Positions 17,212 to 27,585 of a DNA stretch of 64,000 nucleotides are shown here, piece after piece. The stretch comes from an uncultured Parvularculaceae bacterium. GTDB lineage: Bacteria > Pseudomonadota > Alphaproteobacteria > Caulobacterales > Parvularculaceae. The notes beneath the pieces are model-generated. The model ran no database searches. It worked only from the letters and a program-made list of their open reading frames with translations, and had not been told where the DNA came from. Position 1 is the first letter of the stretch; each line of letters begins with the position of its first letter. The position numbers and the translations under genes are program-made. The stretch lies in the NCBI GenBank assembly GCA_947259375.1, contig CAMYLZ010000032.1:131501-195500 (forward strand). Reading direction: 5' to 3'.

Positions 17212-18657
17212 CTAGAACAGCGCCGCCGCCGCGCGGCCCGCCGCATCCGCCAACGGCCCGACAAACACCGTCAGTATGGGGAACATCAACAGCGCCGAGC
17301 CCCAGGCCGCAAAGGTAAGCGTCGGCCCGGCATCGCGTTCAAAAGCAGGCGCCGGCTCGTCAAACCACATATACCAGACGATGCGCAGATAATAGAACGC
17401 CGAGATTGCGCTGGCGAAGACGCCGACGACCGCAAGCCAGATCATCCCCGCATCAACGGCCGCGAGAAACACGAACCACTTGCCGAAGAAGCCGGCGGTC
17501 GGCGGCACGCCCGCAAGCGAAAACAAAAGCACCGTCATGATCAGCGCCATCGGCATATTGGTGCGCGACAGACCGGAAAGATCGGCGATGTTTTCGGTAA
17601 GCCCGCCCCGCCGGCGCATCATCAAGATGACCGCGAAAGTGCCGATCGTCATCGCCACATAGATCGCCATATAGATGAGGACGGATGAAACGCCTTGCGA
17701 CGTGCCTGCGGCGAGCCCGACGAGTGCATAGCCCATATGACCAATGGAGGAATAGGCCATCAGGCGCTTGATGTTGGTCTGGGCGATAGCCGAAAACGCA
17801 CCGACCGCCATGGAGGCGACGGCGATCATCGCGATCACCGGCTGCCAGTCCCCGACGACGCCGGGGAAGGAAACGGAAAGCGTGCGCGTCAGCAACGCCA
17901 TCGCGGCAAGCTTTGGCGCGGCGGCGAAAAAGGCCGTCACCGGCGTCGGCGCGCCCTCATAGACATCCGGCGTCCACATATGGAACGGCGCGGCGGACAC
18001 CTTGAAGGCGAGGCCCGAAATCATGAAGACCAGGCCAAAGACAAGGCCGATATTGTTGTCAACCGCCGCGGCGACGCGGGCGATCTCGGCAAAGGACGTC
18101 GAGCCGGTAAAGCCATAGACCAGCGACCCGCCATAAAGCAGGAGGCCGGAAGACAACGCGCCAAGGACGAAATATTTGAGCCCCGCCTCGGTCGAGCGAT
18201 GGCTGTCGCGATTGAAGGCCGCAAGGATGTAAAGCGCGAGACTTTGCGTTTCGATGCCCATATAGAGCGAAATAAGATCGGTCGCCGAGACCATTAGCGA
18301 CATGCCGAAGGCGGCGAGCACGATCAGCACCGGATATTCGAAGCGGCCAAGCTTTTCGCCGGCAAGATAGCGGTCCGACATCAAGATCGCGAAAGCCGCC
18401 GCGCCGAAGACCAGCACTTTGCAGAATTTCGCGAATGCATCGATCTCGAAAGCGCCATCGAACAAGGACGCCTCGCCCGCCCCCGCCGGCGAGACGAATA
18501 CGAGCACCGCCGCCAGCAGCAGCAAACCAACGGCGGCCATGGATATGCGCCCGGCCGCCTTGTCGCCTAGAAAAACGCCGGTGATCAGCAGCGCCATGGC
18601 GCCGATGGCGAGCACCAGCTCCGGCCAGGTGAAGGAAAGAGTTTCGACAAGGCTCAT
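17212..18657 (-). CDS. nuoN: NADH-quinone oxidoreductase subunit N
   Basis: A 481-residue integral membrane protein of the proton-pumping arm of complex I, with about 14 transmembrane helices. The antiporter-like core is seen in LSLYMGIETQSLALYILAAF (with the conserved Glu), FKVSAAPFHMWTPDVYEGAP (with the channel Lys and the discontinuous helix) and TNIKRLMAYSSIGHMGYALV. It is the last nuo gene in the cluster; its start overlaps the last base of nuoM. Length is normal for the family. Confidence 0.97.
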   Translation of the reverse strand: MSLVETLSFTWPELVLAIGAMALLITGVFLGDKAAGRISMAAVGLLLLAAVLVFVSPAGAGEASLFDGAFEIDAFAKFCKVLVFGAAAFAILMSDRYLAGEKLGRFEYPVLIVLAAFGMSLMVSATDLISLYMGIETQSLALYILAAFNRDSHRSTEAGLKYFVLGALSSGLLLYGGSLVYGFTGSTSFAEIARVAAAVDNNIGLVFGLVFMISGLAFKVSAAPFHMWTPDVYEGAPTPVTAFFAAAPKLAAMALLTRTLSVSFPGVVGDWQPVIAMIAVASMAVGAFSAIAQTNIKRLMAYSSIGHMGYALVGLAAGTSQGVSSVLIYMAIYVAMTIGTFAVILMMRRRGGLTENIADLSGLSRTNMPMALIMTVLLFSLAGVPPTAGFFGKWFVFLAAVDAGMIWLAVVGVFASAISAFYYLRIVWYMWFDEPAPAFERDAGPTLTFAAWGSALLMFPILTVFVGPLADAAGRAAAALF

Positions 18658-20240
18658 TACATCACCCCGCCTGCGGCGAGCGCAGCATTATAATTTTCAA
18701 TCAACAGATCGGCCGCCGGAGCAAAGACCGAAAGCGCCGGCCCCGGATTGAAACCGAGATAAAGCGCGAAAGCCATCAACACGCCAAGCATCGCCATCTC
18801 GCGCCAATTGACGTCGGGAATCTGCATCAGCGCTTCCTTGGTGAGATCGCCATACATCACCTGCCGATAGAGCCGCAGCGCATAAGCCGCCGAGAGGATG
18901 ACGCCAAAGGCCGCGAAAAACGCGATCCAGGAATTCACCTTGAAGGCGCCGGTCATGGCGAGAATTTCGCCGACAAACCCGCTCGTGCCCGGCAGCCCGA
19001 CATTGCCGAGCGTGAAAAACAGGAACAGGAACGCGTAAAGCGGCATCCGGTGCACCAGCCCGCCATAGGCTGCAATCTCGCGCGTATGCATGCGGTCATA
19101 AACGACGCCGACGCATAAGAAGAGCGCCCCCGAAATAAAGCCGTGGGAAAGCATCTGGAACAATCCGCCCTCAATCCCCTGCTTGGTGCCGGTGAAGATC
19201 CCCATGGTGACGAAACCCATATGGGCGACAGAGGAATAAGCGATGAGCTTTTTCATATCTTCCTGGGCGAGCGCCACCAGCGACGTGTAGATGATCGCGA
19301 TGATCGACAGCGCAAAGATCAGCGGCGAAAAGTCAGCGCTGGCGATCGGAAACATCGGCAGCGAGAAACGCAGGAAACCATAGCCGCCCATTTTCAAAAG
19401 GATCGCGGCGAGTACGACGGAGCCCGCCGTCGGCGCCTGCACGTGCGCGTCCGGCAGCCAGGTATGCACAGGCCACATCGGCATCTTCACCGCAAATGAC
19501 GCAAAGAACGCCAGCCACAACCATTTCTGCGCGCCTGCCGGGAAGGCGAATTGCTGCAAGGTCGGAATGTCGGTGGTGCCGGCTTTCGCATACATCCACG
19601 CCATGGCGATCAGCAGGAGCAGCGAGCCAAGCAGCGTATAGAGGAAGAACTTCAGCGCCGCGTAGACCTTGCTTGGCATGGTGAAGCCGGCGAATTCTTT
19701 CGTCCCCTTGGAGCCCCACACGCCGATGATCAGGAACATCGGGATCAGGCTGCCTTCGAAGAAGAAGTAGAACAAGAACAGGTCGAGCGCGCAAAAAACA
19801 CCGATCATCAGCGTTTCGAGCACGAGAAACGCGATCATGTAATCGGCGACCCGTGACTTGATGGAATTCCACGATGCAATCACGCAGATCGGCATGAAGA
19901 AGGTCGTCAACAGCACAAACAGGATCGAAATGCCGTCGACGCCCATTTTGTAGCCGATGCCGCCGCCGATCCATTTGGCTTGTTCGACAAGCTGATAGCC
20001 GGCGATCGACGGATTATAGAGCGCCGCATAAACGAACACCGAAAACACGAACACGGCGGTTGAAATCACGAGCGCCGTCCAGCGCGCGTTCTTTTCGACC
20101 TGTTCGAGGTCCGCCGGCGCGATCTCGCCGCTTTCCGTCTTTTTCGCGCCCATGCGAATGACGGCGATCAGGATCGCGCCGATCAATGGCGCGAAGGTGA
20201 TGATGGACAGCCAGGGCTGGCTTGCAAAACTCTCGGTCAT
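18657..20240 (-). CDS. nuoM: NADH-quinone oxidoreductase subunit M
   Basis: A 527-residue membrane subunit, one of three Mrp antiporter-like proton channels of complex I. Key stretches are [20 protein letters not shown] (with the conserved Glu), [20 protein letters not shown] (channel Lys and discontinuous helix TM7) and [20 protein letters not shown] (TM8 Lys). Length and hydropathy are normal. It overlaps nuoL by four bases (ATGA at 20237-20240), so the two are translationally coupled. Confidence 0.97.
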   Translation of the reverse strand: MTESFASQPWLSIITFAPLIGAILIAVIRMGAKKTESGEIAPADLEQVEKNARWTALVISTAVFVFSVFVYAALYNPSIAGYQLVEQAKWIGGGIGYKMGVDGISILFVLLTTFFMPICVIASWNSIKSRVADYMIAFLVLETLMIGVFCALDLFLFYFFFEGSLIPMFLIIGVWGSKGTKEFAGFTMPSKVYAALKFFLYTLLGSLLLLIAMAWMYAKAGTTDIPTLQQFAFPAGAQKWLWLAFFASFAVKMPMWPVHTWLPDAHVQAPTAGSVVLAAILLKMGGYGFLRFSLPMFPIASADFSPLIFALSIIAIIYTSLVALAQEDMKKLIAYSSVAHMGFVTMGIFTGTKQGIEGGLFQMLSHGFISGALFLCVGVVYDRMHTREIAAYGGLVHRMPLYAFLFLFFTLGNVGLPGTSGFVGEILAMTGAFKVNSWIAFFAAFGVILSAAYALRLYRQVMYGDLTKEALMQIPDVNWREMAMLGVLMAFALYLGFNPGPALSVFAPAADLLIENYNAALAAGGVM

Positions 20241-22363
20241 TGGCCGCCCCCGGCGCGGATCAGCATGAAGGTGACAAGGATGGCGATGCCGATCAGCATC
20301 GCGAAGGCGTAGTGATAGACATAGCCGCTCTGGAGCTTGACGATGCGGCGCGCGCCGGCGGCGACAGCGGCGGAAATGCCGTCCGGGCCGACGCCGTCAA
20401 TGGTCTTGCCGTCGCCGTCCTTCCACAGGAAGCGACCAAGCGCGAGCGCCGGCTTGACCAGCAGGAAGTCGTAAAGCTCGTCGAAATACCATTTGTTCTT
20501 GAGGAAGGCGTAGACCATGCCGCCGGGGCGCAACAGCCCCGGTTTTAGCGGATCGCCGCGCAAATAATGCCAGGCCGCCGCAAATGTGCCGGCCAGCATG
20601 GCGAAGAATGGCGACCACAAGACCCAGGTCGGCACATGATGGCCGCCGCCATGGTCTTCGCCAGCGTCCGCTGCATGATCATCGGCCGCGCCATGCGCCT
20701 CCTCCGTCTCATGAGAGACAGCCGCATGGGTTTCAGTCCCGTGAGCCTCTGCGGCGTCTTCATGATGGGCTTCGACCGCATAAAGCGCGCCGTTCCAGAA
20801 CCGGTCTTTATTATCGCCGACAAAGTCGCCGTAAAACACCATGCCGGCGACCAGCGCGCCGATGGCGAGCGGAATGAGCGGCATCATCATCGTATCGGGC
20901 ACCGCATGCGGATGTTTGCGGATATGTTCCGGCGCGCGCGACGGCCCCCAGAAGGTAAGGAAGATCAGCCGCCAGGAATAAAACGCCGTCATCACCGCCG
21001 CGAGAATGCCGAGCGTGTAAGCGAAATAGCCGAACGCCCTACCCGCTTCGCCGCCGAGGAATGCGCCTTCGATGATCATGTCCTTCGAAATGAAACCGGC
21101 GGTGCCGAATGGCGCGCCAAACAGATAGAGCCCCGGAATGCCGACGCCGGTAATGGCGATCGTACCGATGACCATCAGAATATGGGTGAAGGGCATCAGC
21201 TCCTTGACGCCGCCCATCTTCTTGATGTCCTGCTCGTGATGCATGCCGATGATCACCGCGCCCGAGCCGAGGAACAAAAGCGCCTTGAAGAAGGCATGCG
21301 TAAACAGGTGGAACATCGCCGCGTCGTATGCGCCGACGCCGGCGGCGAAGAACATGTAGCCGAGCTGCGAACAGGTGGAATAAGCGACGATTTTCTTGAT
21401 GTCGTCCTGCAGGAGGCCCACCGTCGCGGCGAAAAACGCGGTGACGGCGCCGACCAGCGTCACCAGCGCGGCGGCGTTCGGCGCATATTCGAAAAACACC
21501 GAGCAGCGGCAGACGAGAAAGACCCCGGCGGTGACCATGGTCGCAGCGTGGATCAGCGCGGAGACCGGGGTCGGGCCTTCCATCGCGTCCGGCAGCCAGG
21601 TGTGCAGCAGGAACTGCGCCGACTTGCCCATGGCGCCGATGAACAGAAGGATCGACAGCACCGTCAGCGCGCGCCAGTCATTGCCGAGGAAGGAAATCGT
21701 CAACTCGCGGATCGGCGCGCCGGCGGCCATGTTCCACGGCGTTACGACAGCGTTCGTCGCCACCGCCTGAAACACTTCATCGAACTGGATCGACCCGAAA
21801 ACGTAATAGACGCCCATAATGCCGAGGGCGAAACCGAAGTCCCCCACCCGGTTGACGACAAACGCCTTGATGGCCGCGTCATTGGCGCTTTTCTTTTTGA
21901 ACCAGAAACCGATCAGCAAATAGGAAGCGAGCCCGACGCCTTCCCAGCCAAAAAAGAGCTGGAGGAAATTGTCCGCTGTCACCAGCGTCAGCATGGCGAA
22001 TGTGAAGAGCGACAGATAGGCGAAGAACCGCGACTGCTCGCCATAGTCCTTCATATAGCCCATGGAATACCAGTGGACGAGGAACGACACCGAATTGACG
22101 ACCACGAGCATCACCGCCGACAGCGTGTCGAGGCGCACCGCCCAATTGGCTTCAAAGCCGCCCGATGCGATCCAGGTGAAAAGCTCGATGGTTCGCGCAT
22201 TGCCGCCAAGCGCGACGTCGAAAAACAGGAACCAGGAAATCACCGCCGCGGCGAGCAACAGCCCGGTGGTCAACAGCTCGGCGGCGCGGGCGCCGGCCAG
22301 CCGCCCCGCCGGCATCGCCAGCATGGCGCCGAACAGCGGCAATAATACGACTAAGGCTTCCAT
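20237..22363 (-). CDS. nuoL: NADH-quinone oxidoreductase subunit L with His-rich loop
   Basis: A 708-residue membrane subunit, longer than the roughly 610-650 residues usual for NuoL. The core antiporter motifs are present: [19 protein letters not shown] (with the conserved Glu), [20 protein letters not shown] (channel Lys) and [20 protein letters not shown]. The C-terminal part forms the lateral helix and last transmembrane segment. The extra length is a His/Glu/Ala/Asp-rich loop at about residues 529-577 ([17 protein letters not shown] to [13 protein letters not shown]) with 13 or so histidines, between transmembrane segments. Such a loop could bind metal ions; nothing in the sequence shows that it affects pumping. 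Confidence 0.97.
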   Translation of the reverse strand: MEALVVLLPLFGAMLAMPAGRLAGARAAELLTTGLLLAAAVISWFLFFDVALGGNARTIELFTWIASGGFEANWAVRLDTLSAVMLVVVNSVSFLVHWYSMGYMKDYGEQSRFFAYLSLFTFAMLTLVTADNFLQLFFGWEGVGLASYLLIGFWFKKKSANDAAIKAFVVNRVGDFGFALGIMGVYYVFGSIQFDEVFQAVATNAVVTPWNMAAGAPIRELTISFLGNDWRALTVLSILLFIGAMGKSAQFLLHTWLPDAMEGPTPVSALIHAATMVTAGVFLVCRCSVFFEYAPNAAALVTLVGAVTAFFAATVGLLQDDIKKIVAYSTCSQLGYMFFAAGVGAYDAAMFHLFTHAFFKALLFLGSGAVIIGMHHEQDIKKMGGVKELMPFTHILMVIGTIAITGVGIPGLYLFGAPFGTAGFISKDMIIEGAFLGGEAGRAFGYFAYTLGILAAVMTAFYSWRLIFLTFWGPSRAPEHIRKHPHAVPDTMMMPLIPLAIGALVAGMVFYGDFVGDNKDRFWNGALYAVEAHHEDAAEAHGTETHAAVSHETEEAHGAADDHAADAGEDHGGGHHVPTWVLWSPFFAMLAGTFAAAWHYLRGDPLKPGLLRPGGMVYAFLKNKWYFDELYDFLLVKPALALGRFLWKDGDGKTIDGVGPDGISAAVAAGARRIVKLQSGYVYHYAFAMLIGIAILVTFMLIRAGGGQ

Positions 22364-22378
22364 TACCGTTCCGGGCCT

Positions 22379-22690
22379 CTAGTTCTTCATAACATTGGCT
22401 TCATCGACGGCGATATCGCCGCGATTGCGGAAAAAGGCGACAAGGATCGCGAGCCCGACGGCGGCCTCTGCGGCGGCGACGGTCAACACCATGAAAGCGA
22501 AGACCTGGCCGGTGAGGTCGCCAAGGAACTGCGAGAACGCCACCAGATTGATGTTCACCGCGAGCAGCATCAGCTCGATCGACATCAAGATGACGATGAT
22601 ATTTTTGCGATTGAGGAAAATTCCCGCCATGCCGATGGCAAAGAGAACCGCCGCGACGGAAAGATAATGTCCAAGGCCGATATCAAGCAT
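22379..22690 (-). CDS. nuoK: NADH-quinone oxidoreductase subunit K
   Basis: A 103-residue subunit with three transmembrane helices from the ATG at 22690 ([20 protein letters not shown]). It carries the two conserved buried Glu residues: [19 protein letters not shown] and [18 protein letters not shown], part of the proton pathway between the quinone site and the antiporter subunits. The open frame extends upstream into nuoJ but without homology. It sits 15 bases before nuoL and 16 after nuoJ. Confidence 0.97.
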   Translation of the reverse strand: MLDIGLGHYLSVAAVLFAIGMAGIFLNRKNIIVILMSIELMLLAVNINLVAFSQFLGDLTGQVFAFMVLTVAAAEAAVGLAILVAFFRNRGDIAVDEANVMKN

Positions 22691-22706
22691 CTGTTCTAAA
22701 GTCCCC

Positions 22707-23345
22707 TCACGACAGGCCCTGGCCGGAGCCGATTTCCACCAGCTCGACGCCCTCTTCGCGCTTGCGGCCAATCTGGCGCACCGCATCCTGCTTCTTGACG
22801 CCTTCGCGCGTCCGGAAGGTCAGGATGATCGCGCCGATCATCGCCACCAGAAGGACAATGCCGGCGATCTGGAAATAATGGACATAGTCGGTGTAAAGAA
22901 TGAGCCCCAGCGCCTCGATATTGTTGGGGCCGTTCGGGTCGGTAATGGTCTCGGCCGCGGTCGGCGACGGATGCGCCAGCGCCAGCTCCGCATCGGACGG
23001 AAACACCCAGGCGGCGACGACCATGATCAGCTCAGCCACGACGAGCGCGGCAATCGCCCCGCCGATTGGCAAATATTGCAAAAAGCCCTGCTTCATCTCG
23101 ACGAAATCAACGTCGAGCATCATCACGACGAACAGGAACAAGACCGCGACGGCGCCCACATAGACGACCACCAGCACCATGGCGAGATATTCCGCGCCCA
23201 TCAGGACGAACAGCCCCGAGGCGGAAATAAAGGCGGAAATCAGGAACAACACCGAATGAACGGGGTTCTTCGACGCGACGACCATCAGCGCCGAGGCGAC
23301 GGCGGCGAAAGCGAAAATGTAAAAAGCGGCGGCGGCGAATGTCAT
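22707..23345 (-). CDS. nuoJ: NADH-quinone oxidoreductase subunit J
   Basis: A 212-residue subunit with five transmembrane helices from the ATG at 23345. The conserved third helix [20 protein letters not shown], which contains the pi-bulge involved in coupling, is present, followed by [11 protein letters not shown] longer-than-usual loop ([20 protein letters not shown]) lies between helices four and five, and the C-terminus has a charged cytoplasmic tail ([16 protein letters not shown]). It is separated from nuoI by 255 bases, an unusual gap for this operon. Confidence 0.96.
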   Translation of the reverse strand: MTFAAAAFYIFAFAAVASALMVVASKNPVHSVLFLISAFISASGLFVLMGAEYLAMVLVVVYVGAVAVLFLFVVMMLDVDFVEMKQGFLQYLPIGGAIAALVVAELIMVVAAWVFPSDAELALAHPSPTAAETITDPNGPNNIEALGLILYTDYVHYFQIAGIVLLVAMIGAIILTFRTREGVKKQDAVRQIGRKREEGVELVEIGSGQGLS

Positions 23346-23600
23346 GATTGAGCTACAGCGCAGGCGTCCAGGGACATCGGATCGACTCGTTAAAAAAACG
23401 CGCCGAATGGCGCTCGCTAGACTGGCTCGCCGCCCCGTGGCAATGCGGCCAGAGGGCGCGGGAGGCGGCTCGCCTGGCGCGCTTTTAAAAGCTTTGCGCG
23501 CGCATTGCAAAGGGCGGGCAGGCAATAATTCACTGTTCCAGCGCCTATTTCACCGCCCTGCCCCCGCCCGGCGGCCTGACGTGAAATCGGCGCGGCGCGC
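23346..23600. other. gap within the nuo operon between nuoI and nuoJ
   Basis: These 255 bases have no supported gene, while the other gaps within nuoH-nuoN are under 20 bases. It holds two inverted repeats: GCGCGC-TTTTAAAAGC-TTTGCGCGC around 23479-23505, and GGGCGGGCAGG (about 23511) matching CCGCCCTGCCCCCGCCC (about 23555). They could form an RNA hairpin that attenuates or processes the nuo message. No T-tract marks a standard terminator. Confidence 0.4.
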
Positions 23601-24089
23601 CTAACGGTATGGCGCGTCAAGCTCAAGGTTGCGCGCGATCTCGCGCTCCCAGCGGTCGCCATTCGCAAGCAGCCGGTCCTTGTCGTAGAACAACTCCTCG
23701 CGGGTCTCGGCGGCGAATTCGAAATTCGGCCCCTCGACGATGGCGTCGACCGGGCATGCTTCCTGACAGAACCCGCAATAAATGCATTTGGTCATGTCGA
23801 TATCGTAGCGCGTGGTGCGGCGCGAGCCGTCATCGCGCGGCTCCGCCTCGATGGTGATCGCCTGCGCCGGGCAAATCGCCTCGCACAGCTTGCAGGCGAT
23901 GCAGCGTTCCTCGCCGTTCGGATAGCGCCGCAACGCATGCTCGCCGCGAAAGCGCGGCGACAGCGGGCCCTTCTCAAACGGATAGTTGAGCGTCGCCTTG
24001 GGGCGGAAATAATATTTCATCGCCAGCATGAACGCGCCGACGAAATCAGCGAGCGCGAAGCCTTTGATCGCCTGTGCGATACGCGACAT
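23601..24089 (-). CDS. nuoI: NADH-quinone oxidoreductase subunit I
   Basis: A 162-residue ferredoxin-like subunit of the peripheral arm. It has two complete 4Fe-4S motifs, [16 protein letters not shown] and [16 protein letters not shown], which hold clusters N6a and N6b on the electron path to N2 in NuoB. The N-terminal amphipathic helix ([20 protein letters not shown]) docks it to the membrane arm. Length matches alphaproteobacterial and mitochondrial TYKY. It follows nuoH after three bases. Confidence 0.97.
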   Translation of the reverse strand: MSRIAQAIKGFALADFVGAFMLAMKYYFRPKATLNYPFEKGPLSPRFRGEHALRRYPNGEERCIACKLCEAICPAQAITIEAEPRDDGSRRTTRYDIDMTKCIYCGFCQEACPVDAIVEGPNFEFAAETREELFYDKDRLLANGDRWEREIARNLELDAPYR

Positions 24090-24092
24090 GGC

Positions 24093-25163
24093 CTAAACCC
24101 TCCAGCTCTGGAACCAGGCCTCGAGGCCGGGGAACATCAGCATGGCGCCCGCGACCAGCACCACCCAGGCAAGCGTCAGCGGCAAAAAGATCTTCCATCC
24201 AATGCGCATCAACTGGTCATAGCGGTAGCGCGGGACGATCGCCTTCACCATCGCGAACATGAAGAAGAAGAAGATCACCTTGGCGCAGAACCAGAAAACC
24301 GGCACCGTTTCAAGCGGCGCCCAGGGGATCGGCGAATGCCAGCCGCCGAAGAACAGGACCGTCATCATTGCGCACATCAGGACGATATTGGCGAGCTCGC
24401 CGATCATGAACAGCAAGAACAGGGTCGAAGAATATTCGACCTGATAGCCGGCGACGAGCTCCGATTCGGCTTCCGGTAAATCGAATGGCGGCCGGTTGGT
24501 CTCCGCCAGCGCGGAAATGAAGAACACAACGAACATCGGGAACAGCGGAATGAAGTGCCAGTTCAAGACGCCGCCGCCCCGGCTCTGGCTCTCGACGATA
24601 TCCGACAGATTGAGCGAGCCCACCAGCAGCAACACCGTGATGATCACGAAGCCGATGGAAACCTCGTAGGAGACCATCTGCGCCGCCGAGCGCAGGCTGC
24701 CGAGAAACGGATATTTCGAGTTCGACGCCCAACCGCCCATGATGACGCCGTAAACGCCGAGCGAAGAAATAGCGAAGAGGTAAAGGATCCCGACATTGAT
24801 ATCGGCGCCGACAAGCCCCGGCCCCACCGGGATCACCGCCCAGCCGACCAGCGCCAGCACGAAAGTGATGACCGGCGCGAGAATAAAGACGGTCTTGTTC
24901 GCGCCCGCCGGAATGACGATTTCCTTGAACACGAATTTCAGCAAATCCGCGAAGGATTGTAAGAGGCCAAACGGGCCGACCACATTCGGGCCTTTGCGCA
25001 TTTGCACCGCCGCCCAGACTTTGCGGTCGAAATACATCAGGAATGCCTGCGCCAGCAGCAGCGAGACGATCAGCGCCAGCGCCTGAATGACCGTCGGGGC
25101 GAGCCACGCGATCCAGCCCTGATCGGCGGGCCGCGTCGAAAGGAATGTCCAGATCTGTTCCAT
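24093..25163 (-). CDS. nuoH: NADH-quinone oxidoreductase subunit H
   Basis: A 356-residue membrane subunit with eight or nine helices that forms the quinone chamber. Conserved stretches include [60 protein letters not shown] (the acidic loop near the quinone headgroup) and [19 protein letters not shown]. Length is normal. The gene begins a tight block nuoH-nuoI; upstream of it lie two DUF2807 genes rather than nuoG. Confidence 0.97.
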   Translation of the reverse strand: MEQIWTFLSTRPADQGWIAWLAPTVIQALALIVSLLLAQAFLMYFDRKVWAAVQMRKGPNVVGPFGLLQSFADLLKFVFKEIVIPAGANKTVFILAPVITFVLALVGWAVIPVGPGLVGADINVGILYLFAISSLGVYGVIMGGWASNSKYPFLGSLRSAAQMVSYEVSIGFVIITVLLLVGSLNLSDIVESQSRGGGVLNWHFIPLFPMFVVFFISALAETNRPPFDLPEAESELVAGYQVEYSSTLFLLFMIGELANIVLMCAMMTVLFFGGWHSPIPWAPLETVPVFWFCAKVIFFFFMFAMVKAIVPRYRYDQLMRIGWKIFLPLTLAWVVLVAGAMLMFPGLEAWFQSWRV

Positions 25164-25307
25164 GGGGCCGCGTCATAGTGCGGATTGCAGCCCTCTCGCA
25201 AGTTCATTCAGCGCTTTAGCGGGCGGAACAAGGCGAAAAAATCGATCTTTGACCGGCGCGGCGGGCCAATCGGTCGCAGGACGGCCCGCCTTGCCTGTTC
25301 GCCCCGC

Positions 25308-26000
25308 CTATTTCACCGAGATCGATGACAGGAACGAGGTGCTTTTCGACACCGCCGCCGGCGCGCCATGCACGGTGATCGAACCGATGCCGTTGACCGA
25401 GGCGTCGACGCGCTCGCTGGCGTAAATTTGCGCCTCGCCAATGCCGGATACGTCCACATCCGCGACGCGGCATTTCAACTCCCGGGCGTTCAGTTCGCCG
25501 ACGCCCGAAACCGCCGCATCGAGATAGCCGCATGAGCCGGAAATATTGACGTCGCCGACGCCAGCGAGCTCAACGCGAAATTCTTCCGAATCAACGCCGT
25601 TGATATTGGCGTCGGCAATGCCGGCGATTTCGAGTTCCGACAAGGACGGCATGGTGATGACCGCGGTCAGCCCCATATCGCGCCAGCGCCGGTTTTTGGT
25701 CCTGAACTGCTCCTGGTCGAGCACCAGCGCGCCATTCTCTACCGAGACCTCGACTTCCTCCATCTCCGACGGCGCACCGGAAATCGTCACCGAGAAATCG
25801 CCGCCTATCGTCACGTCGAGTTCGTAAACGCCGGCGACGTCGATCCGGTCAAAGCCGGACAGCGCCATCGTCTGTGTAATGTCTTTTGATTTGTCGCGCT
25901 CGCCAATGTCGCCCATCCCGCCAAATGCATAATAGCCTGCAGTGACGGCAATAGCTGCGGCCAGCAGCAATCCGATCAGTACGCCAAAGAAAATTCTCAT
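25308..26000 (-). CDS. DUF2807 (GIN-domain) exported protein, copy 1
   Basis: A 230-residue protein. An N-terminal hydrophobic segment (FFGVLIGLLLAAAIAVTAGY) is an uncleaved anchor or signal. The rest is a DUF2807 'putative auto-transporter adhesin head GIN' domain, a right-handed beta-helix-like fold: FDRIDVAGVYELDVTIGGDF, ITMPSLSELEIAGIADANIN, SGVGELNARELKC and SGIGEAQIYASERVDASVNG. Regular V/I-x-G/D strand repeats recur every 18-22 residues. Two Cys (GSCGYLDA, LKCRVA) are conserved with the paralog at 26264-26926, which has the same order of motifs. The role is unknown; the family is thought to be surface-exposed or periplasmic. Confidence 0.88.
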   Translation of the reverse strand: MRIFFGVLIGLLLAAAIAVTAGYYAFGGMGDIGERDKSKDITQTMALSGFDRIDVAGVYELDVTIGGDFSVTISGAPSEMEEVEVSVENGALVLDQEQFRTKNRRWRDMGLTAVITMPSLSELEIAGIADANINGVDSEEFRVELAGVGDVNISGSCGYLDAAVSGVGELNARELKCRVADVDVSGIGEAQIYASERVDASVNGIGSITVHGAPAAVSKSTSFLSSISVK

Positions 26001-26263
26001 GGGTGTCGCCCTCCTTGTGTCCCGAACACGACTATAGCAGCCGGGCCGAAGGCAAAGAAGACGAAGCGCCGCGCGGAAGTTTCGCTTTGTCGTTTTGGCG
26101 CGGCCTTGCGGTAGCCCGCCCCGGTCATTTCACGGCGCGCGGCGGCCGCCGCGCCGAACTCCTGATCTGTGAGCGAACGCGGAAGATGCTCCCCACGACA
26201 AAATCGCGGGGACCCGAGAAAAAGGCGATTGATCGCAAAAGCCTCGGACGGGCCTGCCGCCCC
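26001..26263. other. intergenic region between the two DUF2807 genes
   Basis: These 263 bases separate two paralogs on the same strand. No open frame has family support. The length suggests copy 1 has its own promoter rather than being strictly co-transcribed with copy 2. Confidence 0.35.
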
Positions 26264-26926
26264 TCAGTGCACGGTCACATCCGCAAACATGCCGCTCGAC
26301 TTATCGACATTTTCCGGCGATCCGTAGACGTCGATATCGCCCATGCCGGAAATGTTCGCTTCAACAGCTTCACTGGCGAACACCGTCGCACTGCCGACCC
26401 CTGAAACTGTTACCTCCGCGTTGCGGCATTCGAGACCGCGCGCGTCAAGTTCTCCAACACCGGAGACATGCGCATCGAGGCTGCCGCACTCGCCTGCGAT
26501 ACGAATATCGCCGACGCCCGACAAATCGACTTTGAAGCGGTCGATATCGACGCCCTCGATCGCGCCGTCGACAACGCCCGACACGTCAAGACCGGCAAGC
26601 GAGGGCATGGTGATAATCGCCTCGACGCCATGATCATGATTGCGCCGGCGCATCTTCCAGCCGCGCTTTTTCTGGCTGAGCTCGAGCGCGCCATTGCGCA
26701 CCGACGCCTCGACCCGCTCCAGCTCTTCCGCCGAGCCTTTGAGCAGCACCGAGAAGTCATCGCCGACGCGCACATCGAGTTCATAAACCCCGGCGATCTC
26801 TATACGGTCGAAACCGGAAAGATCGAGCGTCTTGCTGATCTCGTTTTCGTCATCATGGGCGAGCGCCGCGCCGGCCGCCGCGAGCCCCGCAAAACACGCT
26901 GCAATTCCTGTAATCTTGAGCATCAT
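26264..26926 (-). CDS. DUF2807 (GIN-domain) exported protein, copy 2
   Basis: A 220-residue protein with a cleavable signal peptide (TGIAACFAGLAAAGAALAHD). The mature domain follows the same plan as its neighbour: LSGFDRIEIAGVYELDVRVG, ITMPSLAGLDVSGVVDGAIE, VDLSGVGDIRIAGECGSLDA, SGVGELDARGLECRNAEVTV and SGVGSATVFASEAVEANISG. It differs from copy 1 in having a cleavable signal rather than a likely anchor, and in a basic patch (QKKRGWKMRRRNHDHG) in the middle. The pair looks like a tandem duplication that has diverged. Confidence 0.9.
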   Translation of the reverse strand: MMLKITGIAACFAGLAAAGAALAHDDENEISKTLDLSGFDRIEIAGVYELDVRVGDDFSVLLKGSAEELERVEASVRNGALELSQKKRGWKMRRRNHDHGVEAIITMPSLAGLDVSGVVDGAIEGVDIDRFKVDLSGVGDIRIAGECGSLDAHVSGVGELDARGLECRNAEVTVSGVGSATVFASEAVEANISGMGDIDVYGSPENVDKSSGMFADVTVH

Positions 26927-27016
26927 CCGCCTCCATCTGCTTGTGACGAATGTAGCAATGCAGCCCGCGCGGCGATAGTTCGGCTCGCCGCACCGGCCCC
27001 GCCATTGGTCGAAAGT

Positions 27017-27553
27017 TCAGTGCAAACGAAAGGTGATGGGGCCTTCCGCTTCGGCTTCCGCTTTTTCCGCCGCGCGCCAATGGGGCTGCATCAACCTGGC
27101 GAATACGATCGCGATGACAATCGCCGGAACGAATGTCGAGACGAGGCCGCCAAGCGACGGACGGGCGAGCGCCGCAAGATCGCCGGAGATGAAGACGAAT
27201 GTCGCAAGCGCCACCGCGAGCGATGCGGCGAGATAAGGCCAGGCATTGCGGCGTTTGCGTTTTTCAAGCGCCATGAAAAGCGGGGCGCCGATCGCGACGC
27301 TGGCGAAAAAACCAACAAGAAAAATCAGGAAGCCGGCCAGCATTGTTTCAAGCGCGACGGTGACGAGCGAGGCGAGCGAGAACGCCCCGCCAAAAACAAA
27401 CGCCCCGAGCTTGAGGATGAAAGTCAGCGCGGCGCCGACCAGCGCGCCCGCCAACACCGCAACGATCATCTGCTCAAACGCAACATTGACGCGGATCTGG
27501 TCGAGGATTTCCGCGTCCGCCGTCTGCAATGGGCGATGCTGGCCTGGCATCAA
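27017..27553 (-). CDS. four-helix membrane protein of unknown function
   Basis: A 178-residue protein with four predicted transmembrane helices (MIVAVLAGALVGAALTFILK, TVALETMLAGFLIFLVGFFA, YLAASLAVALATFVFISGDL, STFVPAIVIAIVFARLMQPH). A charged loop EKRKRRNAWPY links helices two and three. I recognise no family. It starts 32 bases downstream of the nuoG stop and is probably transcribed with nuoG. The first 20 residues before the hydrophobic core could include a late start, as there are several possible ones. Confidence 0.7.
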   Translation of the reverse strand: MMPGQHRPLQTADAEILDQIRVNVAFEQMIVAVLAGALVGAALTFILKLGAFVFGGAFSLASLVTVALETMLAGFLIFLVGFFASVAIGAPLFMALEKRKRRNAWPYLAASLAVALATFVFISGDLAALARPSLGGLVSTFVPAIVIAIVFARLMQPHWRAAEKAEAEAEGPITFRLH

Positions 27554-27585
27554 GCTGAGCCTTTATGTTGAGGCGCTGTCGCGGC

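Noticed and set aside
20567-22345. 592-codon open frame on the plus strand opposite nuoL
   Set aside because: It lies fully antisense to a well-conserved gene, is rich in Arg/His/Glu as expected from reversed GC-rich codons, and has no recognisable domain.
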